A stretch of 13,039 bases of DNA from an uncultured Alphaproteobacteria bacterium (GCA_903831485.1 CAIKXW010000235.1:1-13039); one strand, 5' to 3'. Counted from the first letter of the stretch, positions 1 to 8,130 are shown. The notes: generated by a model from the letters alone, not told the origin. Program-made: numbers and translations.

Positions 1-1815
1 GCGGCGTCCGCTCCTGTGATGACTCCGGTGTCAGCGGCGGCCATGGCGACGGCGCCGTTCGATGCGCCTATGGCGCCTTATGCGAGCCCCAACGCGATGA
101 TCGAGAACGCCGACATGAATGCGTTCATGACACGCGTGCGTCGTGAATTTGCGCGGTCCGAGAGTGCGGGCGCGTGGGGCTATATGGTGGTCGACGCCAT
201 CGCGGCGGATGACACGGCCACGGCGCAGTCCGTGATCGATGCGCTTGAAGGCAAGCCGCAGCAGGAATGGATGGGGGCCATTCATCTCAAGCCGTGGGTG
301 ATGGCGTTCAACAGCCGCGCTGACGACGCCAAGGCCGAGATGGTAAAGCTGCGCCGGGCGCTGCCGGCTGCGACCGTGATGGGTCATCGCGCGCTGCTGG
401 CCGAGGGGCTTGGCGACCATGACGGCGCGCTGGCGGTTTACGATGAGGCGCCGGATGAGTTCGATGCGCCCGATCCTGCCGAGGCGGGATCGATGACGTA
501 TTTCGCGCGGGCGCGGGCGTTCAATGCGCAACGCCTGCTGGCCTTGCGCCAGGCGGAACTGCTGCGCGGGATCAATCGCGATGCGGACGCCGTCGCGCTG
601 CTCACGCGGCTGCTCGCGGCGTCGCCGCAGGATGGCTATGTCGAGTCGCGGCTGGAGATGGCGAAGTCGGGCGGGGATCGCTGGAAGCCGCGTACGCTCA
701 AGCAGGCGATGGCGCTGGCGATCGGCGATCAGGCGGACCTGGTCGAGGAACAGGAAGCCATCATGGCGGCGATGAGCGGACGCGGCGCGAAGGCGCCGTT
801 CAACCACCTCCTGTCGTCGATGCGCCAGAGTGCGCTGCTGGTCGACCCGGACAATGGCGAGATCCGCATTGCGGAGGCGGGCAAGCTCTATGAGCAGGGC
901 AGGTTCGAGCCGGCGCTGCGCCTCTCGCAGATCGGCAATCCGCGCAAGGAGCACGCGGCGCTGCTGCAATCGACAGCGGGGCTGGCGGCGCTGGAGCTTG
1001 GATCGCCCGAGACGATGGAGGCGGTGGTCGAGCGCTCCTTGAAGATCGACAACAGCGCCGATGCGAAGGTGCAGGCTGCGAGTTCGCTGGTGTCGGCAAA
1101 CCGGATCCCGCGGGCGCTGCAGCTGATCGAGCAGGCGATGAAGCAGGAGCGGATGTCGGACGCGCAACGCGTGTTCGCGCTACTGACGCGCTCGCAGGCG
1201 CACAGCCAGGGCGGCAACATGGCGCTGGCGGTGAGCGACGCGCGTGCGGCCCGGGCGATCCGCGACGATGAGTCGACGCAGCAGTTCCTGGCCTCTCTCC
1301 TGGTGGATACGCCGGAGCGGCAGGAGGGGCTCGGCATCATGCGCAAGATGCTGGCGGACTCGCCGGACAATACCGGGCTGATGAACAATTTCGGATACTC
1401 GCTCGTGGACGATCATGCGAGCGCGGCGGAGCTGGACGAAGGCTTCCGCATGCTGAAGCAGGCGATCCGCCTGACGCCGGACGAGCCGAACCTGCTCGAT
1501 TCGATCGGATGGGCCTATTACCAGTATGGCGATTTCCGCGAAGCGAACCGCTTCATCGAGATGGCGCTGGAGGCCTACGATCCGTTCGGGCACTGGGAGC
1601 TGTCGGATCACATGGGCGACGTGAAGTGGCGCCTGGGCGAGCCTGACGAGGCGCGCAAGCATTGGCGCGAGGCGCTGACGGCCTACCCGCCCGCCGAGCG
1701 TGTGGCCCGGATCGAGGCGAAGCTGCGCGACGGGCTGAATACGCCGCCGCCTGTGCGCCGCGACACGCCCGAGGTTCCGCTGAACCCGCGGGACGAAAGC
1801 ATCAGCGATATCTGA
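1..1815 (+). CDS. TPR-repeat protein, 5' partial
   Basis: The reading frame is open from base 1, so the gene probably starts upstream. The visible start is an Ala/Pro/Met-rich linker, like the region after a signal peptide. GTG 16 and ATG 19 are in frame but have no convincing ribosome site. About 604 residues are visible, mostly helical repeats of TPR type. The clearest repeats are near the C-terminus (about 1369-1720), with LLDSIGWAYYQYGDF followed by HMGDVKWRLGEPDEARKHW. This pattern (DS-GWA-Y, then H-GD-W-G-A-W) recurs in the next gene, so the two look like tandem paralogues. TPR proteins are scaffolds for protein-protein contact; no enzyme motif is visible. Such proteins are often found upstream of ispE in alphaproteobacteria. 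The partner and exact role are unknown. The TPR assignment is firm, the function is not. Confidence 0.85.
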   Translation, partial: AASAPVMTPVSAAAMATAPFDAPMAPYASPNAMIENADMNAFMTRVRREFARSESAGAWGYMVVDAIAADDTATAQSVIDALEGKPQQEWMGAIHLKPWVMAFNSRADDAKAEMVKLRRALPAATVMGHRALLAEGLGDHDGALAVYDEAPDEFDAPDPAEAGSMTYFARARAFNAQRLLALRQAELLRGINRDADAVALLTRLLAASPQDGYVESRLEMAKSGGDRWKPRTLKQAMALAIGDQADLVEEQEAIMAAMSGRGAKAPFNHLLSSMRQSALLVDPDNGEIRIAEAGKLYEQGRFEPALRLSQIGNPRKEHAALLQSTAGLAALELGSPETMEAVVERSLKIDNSADAKVQAASSLVSANRIPRALQLIEQAMKQERMSDAQRVFALLTRSQAHSQGGNMALAVSDARAARAIRDDESTQQFLASLLVDTPERQEGLGIMRKMLADSPDNTGLMNNFGYSLVDDHASAAELDEGFRMLKQAIRLTPDEPNLLDSIGWAYYQYGDFREANRFIEMALEAYDPFGHWELSDHMGDVKWRLGEPDEARKHWREALTAYPPAERVARIEAKLRDGLNTPPPVRRDTPEVPLNPRDESISDI

Positions 1816-1895
1816 GGGTTTCCTGACCTGATTGGCCAGATCCTTAACCGTACCTGCCGGTTGATGCGGCGAACGGCTTGAGGCAACGTGAGCTG
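1816..1895. other. Short gap between the two TPR genes
   Basis: This is an 80-bp gap. It holds only a weak 5-bp inverted repeat (AACCG at 1846-1850, CGGTT at 1858-1862) with no T-run, and no promoter pair I can defend. The downstream gene may share a transcript with the upstream one. Confidence 0.4.
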
Positions 1896-3659
1896 ATGTG
1901 GTCAGGAACATTGACGCCCGGATTCCGGGCGCGGCTAGCATTGTTTTCAGGGGCGGCCTTGTCCGCGCTGGCGCTCGGCGGATGCGCTATGTCGCCCACG
2001 GCGCCGCCATGGTTCTCGGAAGCAATGCTGGAGGAGCTGCGCACGCAGCAGGAATATGCCGACTTCATCACGGCCCGTTATGCGGTGATGACAGGCGATC
2101 CGGCTTCGGCCGCGACGTACTATCGGCGCGCGTGGACGAGTTCGCCGGGCGATCCGGGCCTGCTGGAACGCGCGACGATCTCGACATTGGCGGCAGGCGA
2201 TGCGGCGGCGGCGGTCAAGCTGGCGCGCGGGGCTCCGGCCGACGCGGCGGATGATGCGCCGAGCGCGCAGCTGGCGCTGATCATCGACGACATCGCGGAA
2301 GGCCGGCTGAAGTCGGCGCAGACGCGGCTGCGCAAGCCGGTGCTTGGCGCGCTGAATGTTGACCTCGCGGGCTTTTTGTCTGTCTGGCTTGCGACGGTCG
2401 AGAACGCGCAGAAGGGCGTGGTCGAGGCCGATCAGCTGCCGGGGCGGCGCATGGTGGCGGGCGAGCAGGCGGCGCTGAAGGCGATGGTGCTGATGCAGGC
2501 GGGCCGCGACGATGAGGCGGCGGAATTCTTCCGGCAGGCGCTGCGCATGCCGCTGGCGACGCGGGATGCGGTGGCGACGCTGGGCGCGAGCCTGCAGGCC
2601 TCGCGCGGGAATGTGCAAGGCGCGCGCGATCTGATCGCGCTGGCGGCGGGCGGTGACGATGAAGGTGGGCCTGGCGTCGCGCGCGTGCTGGCGGATCTGG
2701 ACGCTGGCCGGAAGATTGTGCGGCCGAAGCTGACGGCGCGCAGCGGCGCGGCGATGGCGATGTTCGTCGTGTCGGGCACGGGGCTGGTGCGGTCGAGCCC
2801 GGAGCTGTCGGCGATGCGGCACGCGCTGGTGCTGCATCTCGATCCGGATCTGGCGGCAGCGCGCTTTGCGCTGGCGGATGCCTATACGCGGCAGGACAGG
2901 CCGGATGCGGCGCTGGCCGTGCTGCAGTCCATTCCCGATTCAACGGCGTGGGCTGCGGACGCGCGGATGGAAGCGGCGGCGATCCTGAATGCGGAGGAAA
3001 AGCCCGCTGAAGCTCTCGTGATGGGAGATCGCGCGCTGTCGCTGTCGCAGCGGCGCGAAATCCTGGTGCGTGCGGGCGACCTCAACCGGTTCAATGGCCG
3101 GCTCGACGTGGCGCGCAAGCTTTACGACCTGGTGATTGCTGCCGATACGGCGCGCGGGCGCGCGGACTGGATGGTGCTGTATGCGCGGGCGACGGTCCGC
3201 AACGAGGCCGCTGACTGGGCCGGCGCCGAGGAAGACCTGAAGGCCGCGATGGCGATCGAGCCTGACCGGCCGGAGCTGCTCAACTATCTCGGATATGGCT
3301 GGATCAAACAGGGCAAGCGCGTCGAGGAAGGGCTGGCGCTGATCACGCGCGCGGCGGAGTCGCGTCCCGACCAGGGCTATATCGTCGACAGCCTCGGATG
3401 GGCGCACTACCAGCTTGGGCATTACGATGTGGCGATCGAGCATCTCGAACGCGCGGCTGAATTGTCGCCCATCGATCCGGAGATTCTCGATCATCTTGGC
3501 GATGCCTACTGGCGCAGCGGCCGTCAGGACGATGCGCGATTCGAATGGCTCGCCGCCCTCCGCCTGAAGCCGGAGGCCGCGCGCGAGATCACGCTGCGCG
3601 AGAAGCTCGAGAAGGGCTTGCCAGCGATGCCGGGAGCGCGTCTAGCTTCGCGCCCATGA
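1896..3659 (+). CDS. TPR-repeat lipoprotein
   Basis: This gene encodes 587 residues from ATG 1896. An in-frame TTG at 1878 would add six residues, but ATG puts a standard signal peptide at the N-terminus: Arg11/Arg13, a hydrophobic stretch, then a lipobox LALGGC with Cys30 (codon 1983-1985). That predicts a lipid-anchored envelope protein. TPR-like helical repeats fill the rest. The last third has the clearest units: LLNYLGYGWIKQGK, then VDSLGWAHYQLGHYDVAIEH, then ILDHLGDAYWRSGRQDDA. These match the C-terminal part of the preceding gene in order and spacing, so the pair probably arose by tandem duplication. The stop overlaps the ispE start (ATGA at 3656-3659), implying translational coupling. 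It may be a scaffold for envelope or secretion complexes, which is inference. No catalytic motif is visible. Confidence 0.85.
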   Translation: MWSGTLTPGFRARLALFSGAALSALALGGCAMSPTAPPWFSEAMLEELRTQQEYADFITARYAVMTGDPASAATYYRRAWTSSPGDPGLLERATISTLAAGDAAAAVKLARGAPADAADDAPSAQLALIIDDIAEGRLKSAQTRLRKPVLGALNVDLAGFLSVWLATVENAQKGVVEADQLPGRRMVAGEQAALKAMVLMQAGRDDEAAEFFRQALRMPLATRDAVATLGASLQASRGNVQGARDLIALAAGGDDEGGPGVARVLADLDAGRKIVRPKLTARSGAAMAMFVVSGTGLVRSSPELSAMRHALVLHLDPDLAAARFALADAYTRQDRPDAALAVLQSIPDSTAWAADARMEAAAILNAEEKPAEALVMGDRALSLSQRREILVRAGDLNRFNGRLDVARKLYDLVIAADTARGRADWMVLYARATVRNEAADWAGAEEDLKAAMAIEPDRPELLNYLGYGWIKQGKRVEEGLALITRAAESRPDQGYIVDSLGWAHYQLGHYDVAIEHLERAAELSPIDPEILDHLGDAYWRSGRQDDARFEWLAALRLKPEAAREITLREKLEKGLPAMPGARLASRP

Positions 3660-4576
3660 GCCTGAGTCCAGATCGCGCGAACTTCTCCACGGCGTGGGCG
3701 CCGGCGAAGGTGAACCTTTACCTGCATGTCGGGGCGCCGGGCCCAGGCGGGCTGCATCCGGTGGATAGTCTTGTGATGTTTGCCGATACGCGAGCGGCGG
3801 ATCGCATTCTTGCGCGGCCGGCGCCGCATGTGTCGCTGAGCGTCGAGGGGCCGGGGGCCAAGCAGCTGAAGCATGCGCCGAACAATCTTGTGCTCGCGGC
3901 TGCAATGGCGTTGCGCGATGCGTGCGATCGTACGGGGCTGGGCGCAGGGCTGACGTTGCACAAGGTGCTGCCGATCGCGGGCGGCGTGGGAGGAGGGTCG
4001 TCGGATGCGGCGGCGACCCTGCTCGTGCTGAATGAGATGTGGGGCGTGGAGTTTGGCGAGGCGGCGCTGGAGCGCATCGCGATTCAGCTGGGGTCGGATG
4101 TGCCGGCGTGCGTGCGGCAGCGGCCGCTGGTGATGCGCGGGACGGGGGACCGGCTGATCGATGTCGCGGCGCCGGACCTGCCGGCGATCCTGGTCAATCC
4201 CGGGATCATGCTGGAGACCCGCAAGGTGTTCGACCGGTTCGACCGGATGGGCGCCAACCGCACCTTTCGCGAGATGGAGCCGCCATGGGGCGAGGACGCG
4301 GAGCGTTTTGCGATTGGGCTGGCCGAGTTTCGCAATGACCTGCAGCCGGCGGCGCTGGCGCTGTGCCCCGAGATCGGGCGCGCGCTGGCGCTGATGCAGG
4401 CGCAGCCTGGTTGCCTGCTGGCGCGCATGTCGGGCAGCGGGCCGACGTGCTTTGCGCTGTTCAGGAGCGACGCGGAAGCTGCGGCGGCTGCCGCGGCGAT
4501 CGGCGAGGCGAAGAAGAAATACTGGGTGAAGGCGACGACGTTCCGGGGCGCGCCGCCGGTTCCTGTCGATGACTGA
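3656..4576 (+). CDS. ispE: 4-diphosphocytidyl-2-C-methyl-D-erythritol kinase
   Basis: IspE phosphorylates the 2-hydroxyl of CDP-methylerythritol with ATP, a step of the MEP pathway to IPP and DMAPP in the cytosol. The protein is 306 residues, the usual size. It is a GHMP kinase: the N-terminal PAKVNLYLHV carries the catalytic Lys18, the glycine-rich ATP loop is PIAGGVGGGSSDAAA (106-120), and LGSDVPA holds the catalytic Asp148. The C-terminal GHMP motif ARMSGSGPTCFALF is at about 256-269. I chose ATG 3656 because it overlaps the previous stop as ATGA and gives a family-typical N-terminus; the frame is open further upstream inside the TPR gene, but that extension is only a shadow. The loop reads IAGGVGGG where GAGLGGG is commoner, a mild variation. 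The membrane transferase gene follows 8 bp after its stop. Confidence 0.96.
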   Translation: MSLSPDRANFSTAWAPAKVNLYLHVGAPGPGGLHPVDSLVMFADTRAADRILARPAPHVSLSVEGPGAKQLKHAPNNLVLAAAMALRDACDRTGLGAGLTLHKVLPIAGGVGGGSSDAAATLLVLNEMWGVEFGEAALERIAIQLGSDVPACVRQRPLVMRGTGDRLIDVAAPDLPAILVNPGIMLETRKVFDRFDRMGANRTFREMEPPWGEDAERFAIGLAEFRNDLQPAALALCPEIGRALALMQAQPGCLLARMSGSGPTCFALFRSDAEAAAAAAAIGEAKKKYWVKATTFRGAPPVPVDD

Positions 4577-4584
4577 GCCCTCTC

Positions 4585-5631
4585 ATGATTGAGCTGTGGC
4601 ACATCCTGGTGGTGTTCGCCCTGGCGGCAGCCCCTTCGGCCTTGCTTTGCCGTGTGGTGATCACGCTGCGGATCGTCGATGCGCCGACGGAAGCGCGCAA
4701 GCTACAGAAGGCCCCGGTGCCGACGGCGGGCGGTCTGGCGGTCGCGTTGTCGGCCGCGCTGGCGTTCGCGACGTATGCGGAGGTTTCGCGTTTCGGGTAC
4801 GATCCTGCACTGATCGTCGCCGGCATCGGATCAATTGCGGTGCTGGCGGTGGGTCTTGCCGACGACATCCTGAAGCTGCGTGCGATCGTGAAGCTGGCGC
4901 TGATCGCCGCTGTCGCCGTCGGCATGGCGGCGCTTGGCCTGCGCGCAGATGTGATGGGGTTCTGGCCGGGGGCGTCGCTTGAACTGCCGCTGATGCTTGC
5001 GATTGCCGGATCGGCGTTGTGGCTGATCGTCGTGGTCAATGCGGTGAACTTCATGGACGGCGCCAACGGCCTGTCGATGGGAATGGCGTGTGTGGCGGCG
5101 GTGGGGCTGGCGGCGTGCGGGGCGGCGACGGGCGCGTGGCATATCTCGCTCGCCGCGGCGGCGCTGGCGGGCGGGCTGGCGGGGTTTCTCGTCTGGAACG
5201 TGCAGGGGCTGCTGTATGTCGGCGACGCTGGCGCCCTGTTCACTGGGGCGCTTCTGGGCGGGCTGGGGCTGGAGCTGGTGCGGCTGCGGCCGGATCTGCT
5301 GTTCGTGCCGGCGATTCTGCTGCTGCCCTTCCTGTCGGACGTTCTGCTGACGCTCGCGTGGCGATCGAAGCACGGCAAGAAGCTGTGGGTCGCGCACCTC
5401 GATCACAGCTACCAGATCGCGTTGAAGACGGGCCTGAAGCATTCGCAGATCGCGGGCGTGCATGCGGTGTGGGCGCTGAATGCGGCGGTGGTGGCCGTCG
5501 GTGCGACGATGCTCGGCGGCTACGCGCCTGTGATCGCGTTCATCGCGCTGCTGGCCATCAGCATCTGGGTGCACTGGCGCATCCGGCGCGCGGGCGTGGC
5601 GAACGGTCTGGTTGGCGCCGACGTGCTGTAG
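4585..5631 (+). CDS. Polyprenyl-phosphate glycosyl-1-phosphate transferase (MraY/WecA family, GT4)
   Basis: This 348-residue integral membrane enzyme probably moves a sugar-1-phosphate from a UDP-sugar onto undecaprenyl phosphate, the first step in building a surface glycan. The family signature is complete: VPTAGGLA at 45-52, the Asp pair in LADDILKL (Asp93-Asp94), NAVNFMDGANGLS at 152-164, VGDAGALF at 212-219, Asp252, and a cytoplasmic His loop AHLDHSYQ (His271, His274). About ten hydrophobic segments are visible. The His loop looks more like the WecA/WbpL branch than MraY, and there is no neighbouring mur or fts gene, so peptidoglycan lipid I synthesis is unlikely. The sugar cannot be read from sequence. 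It starts at ATG 4585, 8 bp after ispE, without a clear ribosome site, so it is probably co-transcribed with ispE. Its end lies 3 bp from the converging polyprenyl synthase. Confidence 0.9.
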   Translation: MIELWHILVVFALAAAPSALLCRVVITLRIVDAPTEARKLQKAPVPTAGGLAVALSAALAFATYAEVSRFGYDPALIVAGIGSIAVLAVGLADDILKLRAIVKLALIAAVAVGMAALGLRADVMGFWPGASLELPLMLAIAGSALWLIVVVNAVNFMDGANGLSMGMACVAAVGLAACGAATGAWHISLAAAALAGGLAGFLVWNVQGLLYVGDAGALFTGALLGGLGLELVRLRPDLLFVPAILLLPFLSDVLLTLAWRSKHGKKLWVAHLDHSYQIALKTGLKHSQIAGVHAVWALNAAVVAVGATMLGGYAPVIAFIALLAISIWVHWRIRRAGVANGLVGADVL

Positions 5632-5634
5632 CGA

Positions 5635-6669
5635 TCAGAACGCGCGGTTCACGGACTGATCCGCGAGCCCGGCGAGTTCGTCGTGGCAGGGGCCGCGTGC
5701 GGCGCGGGCGAGGGCGGCGCGTGCGGCGGCCGCTTCCATGCGCGCGGTTTCGAGCGTGCGCTCCGCGGCGCCTGTAGCGCGGATCAGGTGGATAGCGTGC
5801 GCGAGGTCGCTTTCGCGCTGGTCGCGTTCGCCCATCACGCGGTCCCAGAATTCGAGGTCGGCGGCGCTGCCGGCTTCCCGCGCATAGATGACGGGCATGG
5901 TGATCTTGCCTTCCCGGAAATCATCACCAACCGCCTTGCCGATGACGGAGGTTAGGCCGCCATAGTCGAGCAGGTCGTCGACGATCTGGAAGGCGCGGCC
6001 CAACCGGCGGCCGTACTCACCCATTGCGTCGGCAGCGTCGTCGTCATCGGTGGCCGTGTACGCGCCGGCGCGGGCGGCCGCTTCGAACAGGGCGGCGGTC
6101 TTGGCTTCGACGATGGCCATGTATTCCGGCAGGGCGAGATCCGGCTTGCCGATGGCGGCGAGCTGGCGGACTTCGCCCTCGGCGATGACGCAGGAGGCGC
6201 GGCTGAGAATGTCGAGGATACGCAGGTCGCGCGTCTCGGTCATCAGCGTGAAGGAGCGGGCGAAGAGAAAGTCGCCGACGAGGATGGAGGCGGACGCGCC
6301 CCAGACATTCTTGGCGGCGGCCTTGCCGCGGCGCAGGTCGGAATCGTCGACCACATCGTCGTGCAGCAGCGTGGCGGTGTGGATGAATTCGACGGCGGCG
6401 GCGAGCTTGCAAACCGCGTCACCGCCAATGCCGCCCACGGCGCGGGCGGAGGCGAGGGTAAGGACCGGGCGCAGGCGCTTGCCGCCGGCGGCGATCAGAT
6501 AGCTCGAAAGGTCGGGTATGGTGGCGACAGGGCTCGCCGCCCGCTCGGCCAGCAGGCGTTCGACATCAGCAAGCTCCGGCGCCAGCAGAACCATCAGCCG
6601 ATCCATTGGCGTGGACGGCGACAGGCCTGGCGATGGGTCTTGCTTCTGGACCTCGGCGTGCAGGGCCAA
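5635..6669 (-). CDS. ispB: Long-chain polyprenyl diphosphate synthase (octaprenyl/decaprenyl type)
   Basis: This enzyme adds IPP units in trans configuration to an allylic diphosphate to make the ubiquinone side chain. Visible landmarks are GGKRLRP (62-68), the first Asp-rich motif DDVVD (104-108), GD-F at 132-134, the second Asp-rich motif DDLLD (231-235), and GKAVGDDFREGK (244-255). The residue five before the first Asp motif is Ala99; a small side chain there is typical of long-chain synthases, in contrast to the aromatic residue of farnesyl synthases. Chain length (C40 or C50) is not decidable, so the symbol is by family. I chose TTG 6669 (344 residues) because an AAGGGA lies 7 bases upstream on the coding strand. 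The alternative ATG at 6606 gives 323 residues, the E. coli IspB length, but has no ribosome site. The gene is transcribed divergently from the DUF2007 gene. Confidence 0.93.
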   Translation of the reverse strand: MALHAEVQKQDPSPGLSPSTPMDRLMVLLAPELADVERLLAERAASPVATIPDLSSYLIAAGGKRLRPVLTLASARAVGGIGGDAVCKLAAAVEFIHTATLLHDDVVDDSDLRRGKAAAKNVWGASASILVGDFLFARSFTLMTETRDLRILDILSRASCVIAEGEVRQLAAIGKPDLALPEYMAIVEAKTAALFEAAARAGAYTATDDDDAADAMGEYGRRLGRAFQIVDDLLDYGGLTSVIGKAVGDDFREGKITMPVIYAREAGSAADLEFWDRVMGERDQRESDLAHAIHLIRATGAAERTLETARMEAAAARAALARAARGPCHDELAGLADQSVNRAF

Positions 6670-6718
6670 TGGGTATCCCTTGCGCTTGCAACACGACTAA
6701 AACGTCCGTTGCTGATAT

Positions 6719-6748
6719 AGGATATTTCTCGCCTGAGAAGCCGGTCAA
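6719..6748 (-). promoter_or_regulatory. Candidate sigma70-type promoter for the polyprenyl synthase
   Basis: On the minus strand TTGACC (6743-6748) is followed after 18 bp by TATCCT (6719-6724). The -35 matches the consensus at 5 of 6 positions, the -10 at 4 of 6. Transcription would begin near 6711, about 40 bases before the TTG start at 6669, which fits that start choice. It lies in the short divergent gap, the only noticeably AT-richer stretch here. Confidence 0.4.
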
Positions 6749-6794
6749 CGAACAGGTTCCCGTCCCGCCATTGGCGTGGCAAGTTGTCGCGAGA

Positions 6795-7043
6795 ATGATC
6801 GAAGTCCTGCGCACCAACAACCCCGTACGGCTCGACTACGCCGTTGTCCTGCTGACACGCGCGGGGTGTCATCCCTTTGTGGCGGACAGGTTTATCTCCT
6901 CTGTCGAGGGGGGGATCTCGGCCTTCGAGCGCCGGGTTCTCGTTCCGGATGAATATGAGCGGCGCGCCAAACTGGCGCTGGAGGAACTCGACCGGCCGCA
7001 CGACGACGTGCCGGATTTCGATCCGGATGATGAACCCACGTGA
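6795..7043 (+). CDS. DUF2007 domain protein
   Basis: This is a small soluble protein of 82 residues. The N-terminal pattern MIEVLRTNNPVRLDYAVVLL, then AGCHPFVADRF, SSVEGGISAF and RRVLVPDEYERRAKLAL, is the DUF2007 signature (sometimes labelled putative signal-transducing protein). Members are single alpha/beta domains of about 70 residues with no settled biochemical role. The tail after residue 66 is very acidic (HDDVPDFDPDDE). ATG 6795 is chosen because MIE-LRTN-P is the conserved start of the family; the frame is open back to 6606, but that extension runs across the divergent promoter region and matches nothing. The stop overlaps the next gene's GTG (GTGA at 7040-7043). Next to ispB and the TrmN6-like gene, this position is common in alphaproteobacteria. 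Confidence 0.88.
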   Translation: MIEVLRTNNPVRLDYAVVLLTRAGCHPFVADRFISSVEGGISAFERRVLVPDEYERRAKLALEELDRPHDDVPDFDPDDEPT

Positions 7044-7780
7044 CAAGTCCGGACATAACGCATGACCGGTTTCTCGACGGCGCCGTGACCGTCGTGCAGC
7101 CGGCGGAGGGGTACCGCGCCGGCATGGATGCGGTGCTGCTGGCGGCCTCGCTGGCAGCGCGCGAGGGGGGGGCGATCGCGGAAGCTGGGTGTGGGGCGGG
7201 CGCGGCCTTGCTCTGTGCGGCCCACAGGTTGGCGGGGTGTTCGCTGACTGGCTTCGAGCGGGAGCCTGGCGCGCTGGCCTTGGCGCAGCTTGGGGTTGCC
7301 GCCAACGGTCAGCAACAGCGCGTGACGCTGGTCCAGCACGATGTCGGTGAACGACCGGCCGAGCTTGAAAACCGCTTCGACCAGAGCTTCAGCAACCCGC
7401 CTTTCTTCGACCCGGGGGCCGTGCGCGCGCCATCGCCCGGGCGGCAGGCCGCGTATCTTGCCGAGACCCCGCTCAAGGCCTGGATCCTCTTCCTGCACCA
7501 TGTCACCCGGCCGGGCGGGCGGATCACGATGATTCACCGGGCCGCGGCGCTGGGCGACCTGCTGGAATTGCTGGGGCCGCGGACCGGCGAGATCGAGATC
7601 CTGCCGGTGAGGCCGGCGCCGGGGGCTGTCGCGGGCAGGGTGCTGGTTCGTGCGCGCAAGGGGCTGCGCCGGGGGCCGGTGACCCTATATGATGGTCTGA
7701 CGCTGCATGACGTGGCCGGCGGTCCCGGTACGTCACGCGCGGCGGAAGCACTGCGCGGCGGCGCGCTGGAGTGGAAGTGA
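7040..7780 (+). CDS. TrmN6-like tRNA1(Val) adenine-N6 methyltransferase family protein
   Basis: This is a 246-residue SAM-dependent methyltransferase, the length of E. coli TrmN6/YfiC (245). The N-terminal FLDGAVTVVQPAEGYRAGMDAVLLAAS (written in two parts: residues 11-20 and 21-37) is diagnostic of the COG4123 family. The SAM-binding motif I is AEAGCGAGAALL (47-58), an acidic residue follows in TGFERE (70-75), and the catalytic motif IV is NPPFF (119-123), the N-P-P-aromatic box of N6-adenine methyltransferases. The E. coli enzyme methylates A37 of tRNA1(Val); whether this alphaproteobacterial branch has the same target is not established, so I leave the symbol blank. The start is GTG 7040, overlapping the DUF2007 stop, which points to coupled translation. 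Confidence 0.88.
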   Translation: MTSPDITHDRFLDGAVTVVQPAEGYRAGMDAVLLAASLAAREGGAIAEAGCGAGAALLCAAHRLAGCSLTGFEREPGALALAQLGVAANGQQQRVTLVQHDVGERPAELENRFDQSFSNPPFFDPGAVRAPSPGRQAAYLAETPLKAWILFLHHVTRPGGRITMIHRAAALGDLLELLGPRTGEIEILPVRPAPGAVAGRVLVRARKGLRRGPVTLYDGLTLHDVAGGPGTSRAAEALRGGALEWK

Positions 7781-7793
7781 AGGGAATTCGGTC

Positions 7794-7991
7794 TTGGGCG
7801 GCGTGATCCTGTTGCTGATTCTGGTGCTGCTGATCGCCGTGCTGATCACGCCGGCGCTGCGCGCGCGCCAGAAACAGGCCGATCCACCGCCGGAGACAGG
7901 CCCCGACACGCCCCCGCACGGGGTGGTCGTGCACAAGCTGGACGACCATCGGAAATCGAAGTCGACGGCCGACGACAGCCACAAGTCCTGA
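7794..7991 (+). CDS. Small single-pass membrane protein
   Basis: This gene encodes 65 residues from TTG 7794. A good ribosome site AAGGGA sits about 8 bases upstream, inside and just after the stop of the methyltransferase gene (13 bp gap). Residues 3-19 form one strongly hydrophobic helix (VILLLILVLLIAVLITP), followed by a basic stretch ALRARQK, a Pro-rich segment (PPPETGPDTPP) and a charged tail with several His and Lys. Topology is probably N-out, C-in by the positive-inside rule. No known family is recognised. It is probably the last gene of the DUF2007-methyltransferase transcript. The frame extends upstream to 7707 within the methyltransferase gene, but that part lacks a ribosome site and looks non-coding. 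Confidence 0.65.
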   Translation: MGGVILLLILVLLIAVLITPALRARQKQADPPPETGPDTPPHGVVVHKLDDHRKSKSTADDSHKS

Positions 7992-8066
7992 CTGCCCGGG
8001 CTCCTGCCGGCTGGCGATCTGGACGGGGGCTGAGTCCTTGATGACGCTGCGGCAAAATGGCCGCTG

Positions 8067-8092
8067 AGGGTGCGCACGCGGGCTCGCACCCT
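8067..8092. terminator. Possible bidirectional terminator hairpin
   Basis: AGGGTGCG (8067-8074) and CGCACCCT (8085-8092) form a perfect 8-bp GC-rich stem with a 10-base loop. It lies between the end of the small membrane gene (+) and the end of the chemoreceptor gene (-). There is no true T-run on the plus side; on the minus strand a run of four T lies about 10 bases past the stem. It could stop either transcript, but the missing T-run keeps confidence low. Confidence 0.35.
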
Positions 8093-8130
8093 TAAGTGCG
8101 TGTCAACGCGTTGCGTCGAGGGTCCCCGTC

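Noticed and set aside
31..1167. Long minus-strand ORF over the first TPR gene
   Set aside because: It is Arg/His/Leu-rich with no domain pattern, the usual antisense shadow of a GC-rich coding gene. The same applies to the minus frames at 1180-1941, 1947-2837, 2281-2943 and 2940-3494.
1846..1862. Inverted repeat AACCG/CGGTT as a terminator or operator
   Set aside because: There are only 5 paired bases and no T-run, and such repeats arise often by chance in this base composition.
6606..6794. Extension of the DUF2007 gene back to 6606
   Set aside because: It crosses the divergent promoter region and overlaps the polyprenyl synthase coding sequence. Family proteins begin at the MIE-LRTN motif at 6795.
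8041..8067. Eight-codon ORF ATG 8041 to TGA 8067 (MTLRQNGR)
   Set aside because: It is very short and without hydrophobic or other pattern; the nearby G-rich stretch is not a convincing ribosome site.
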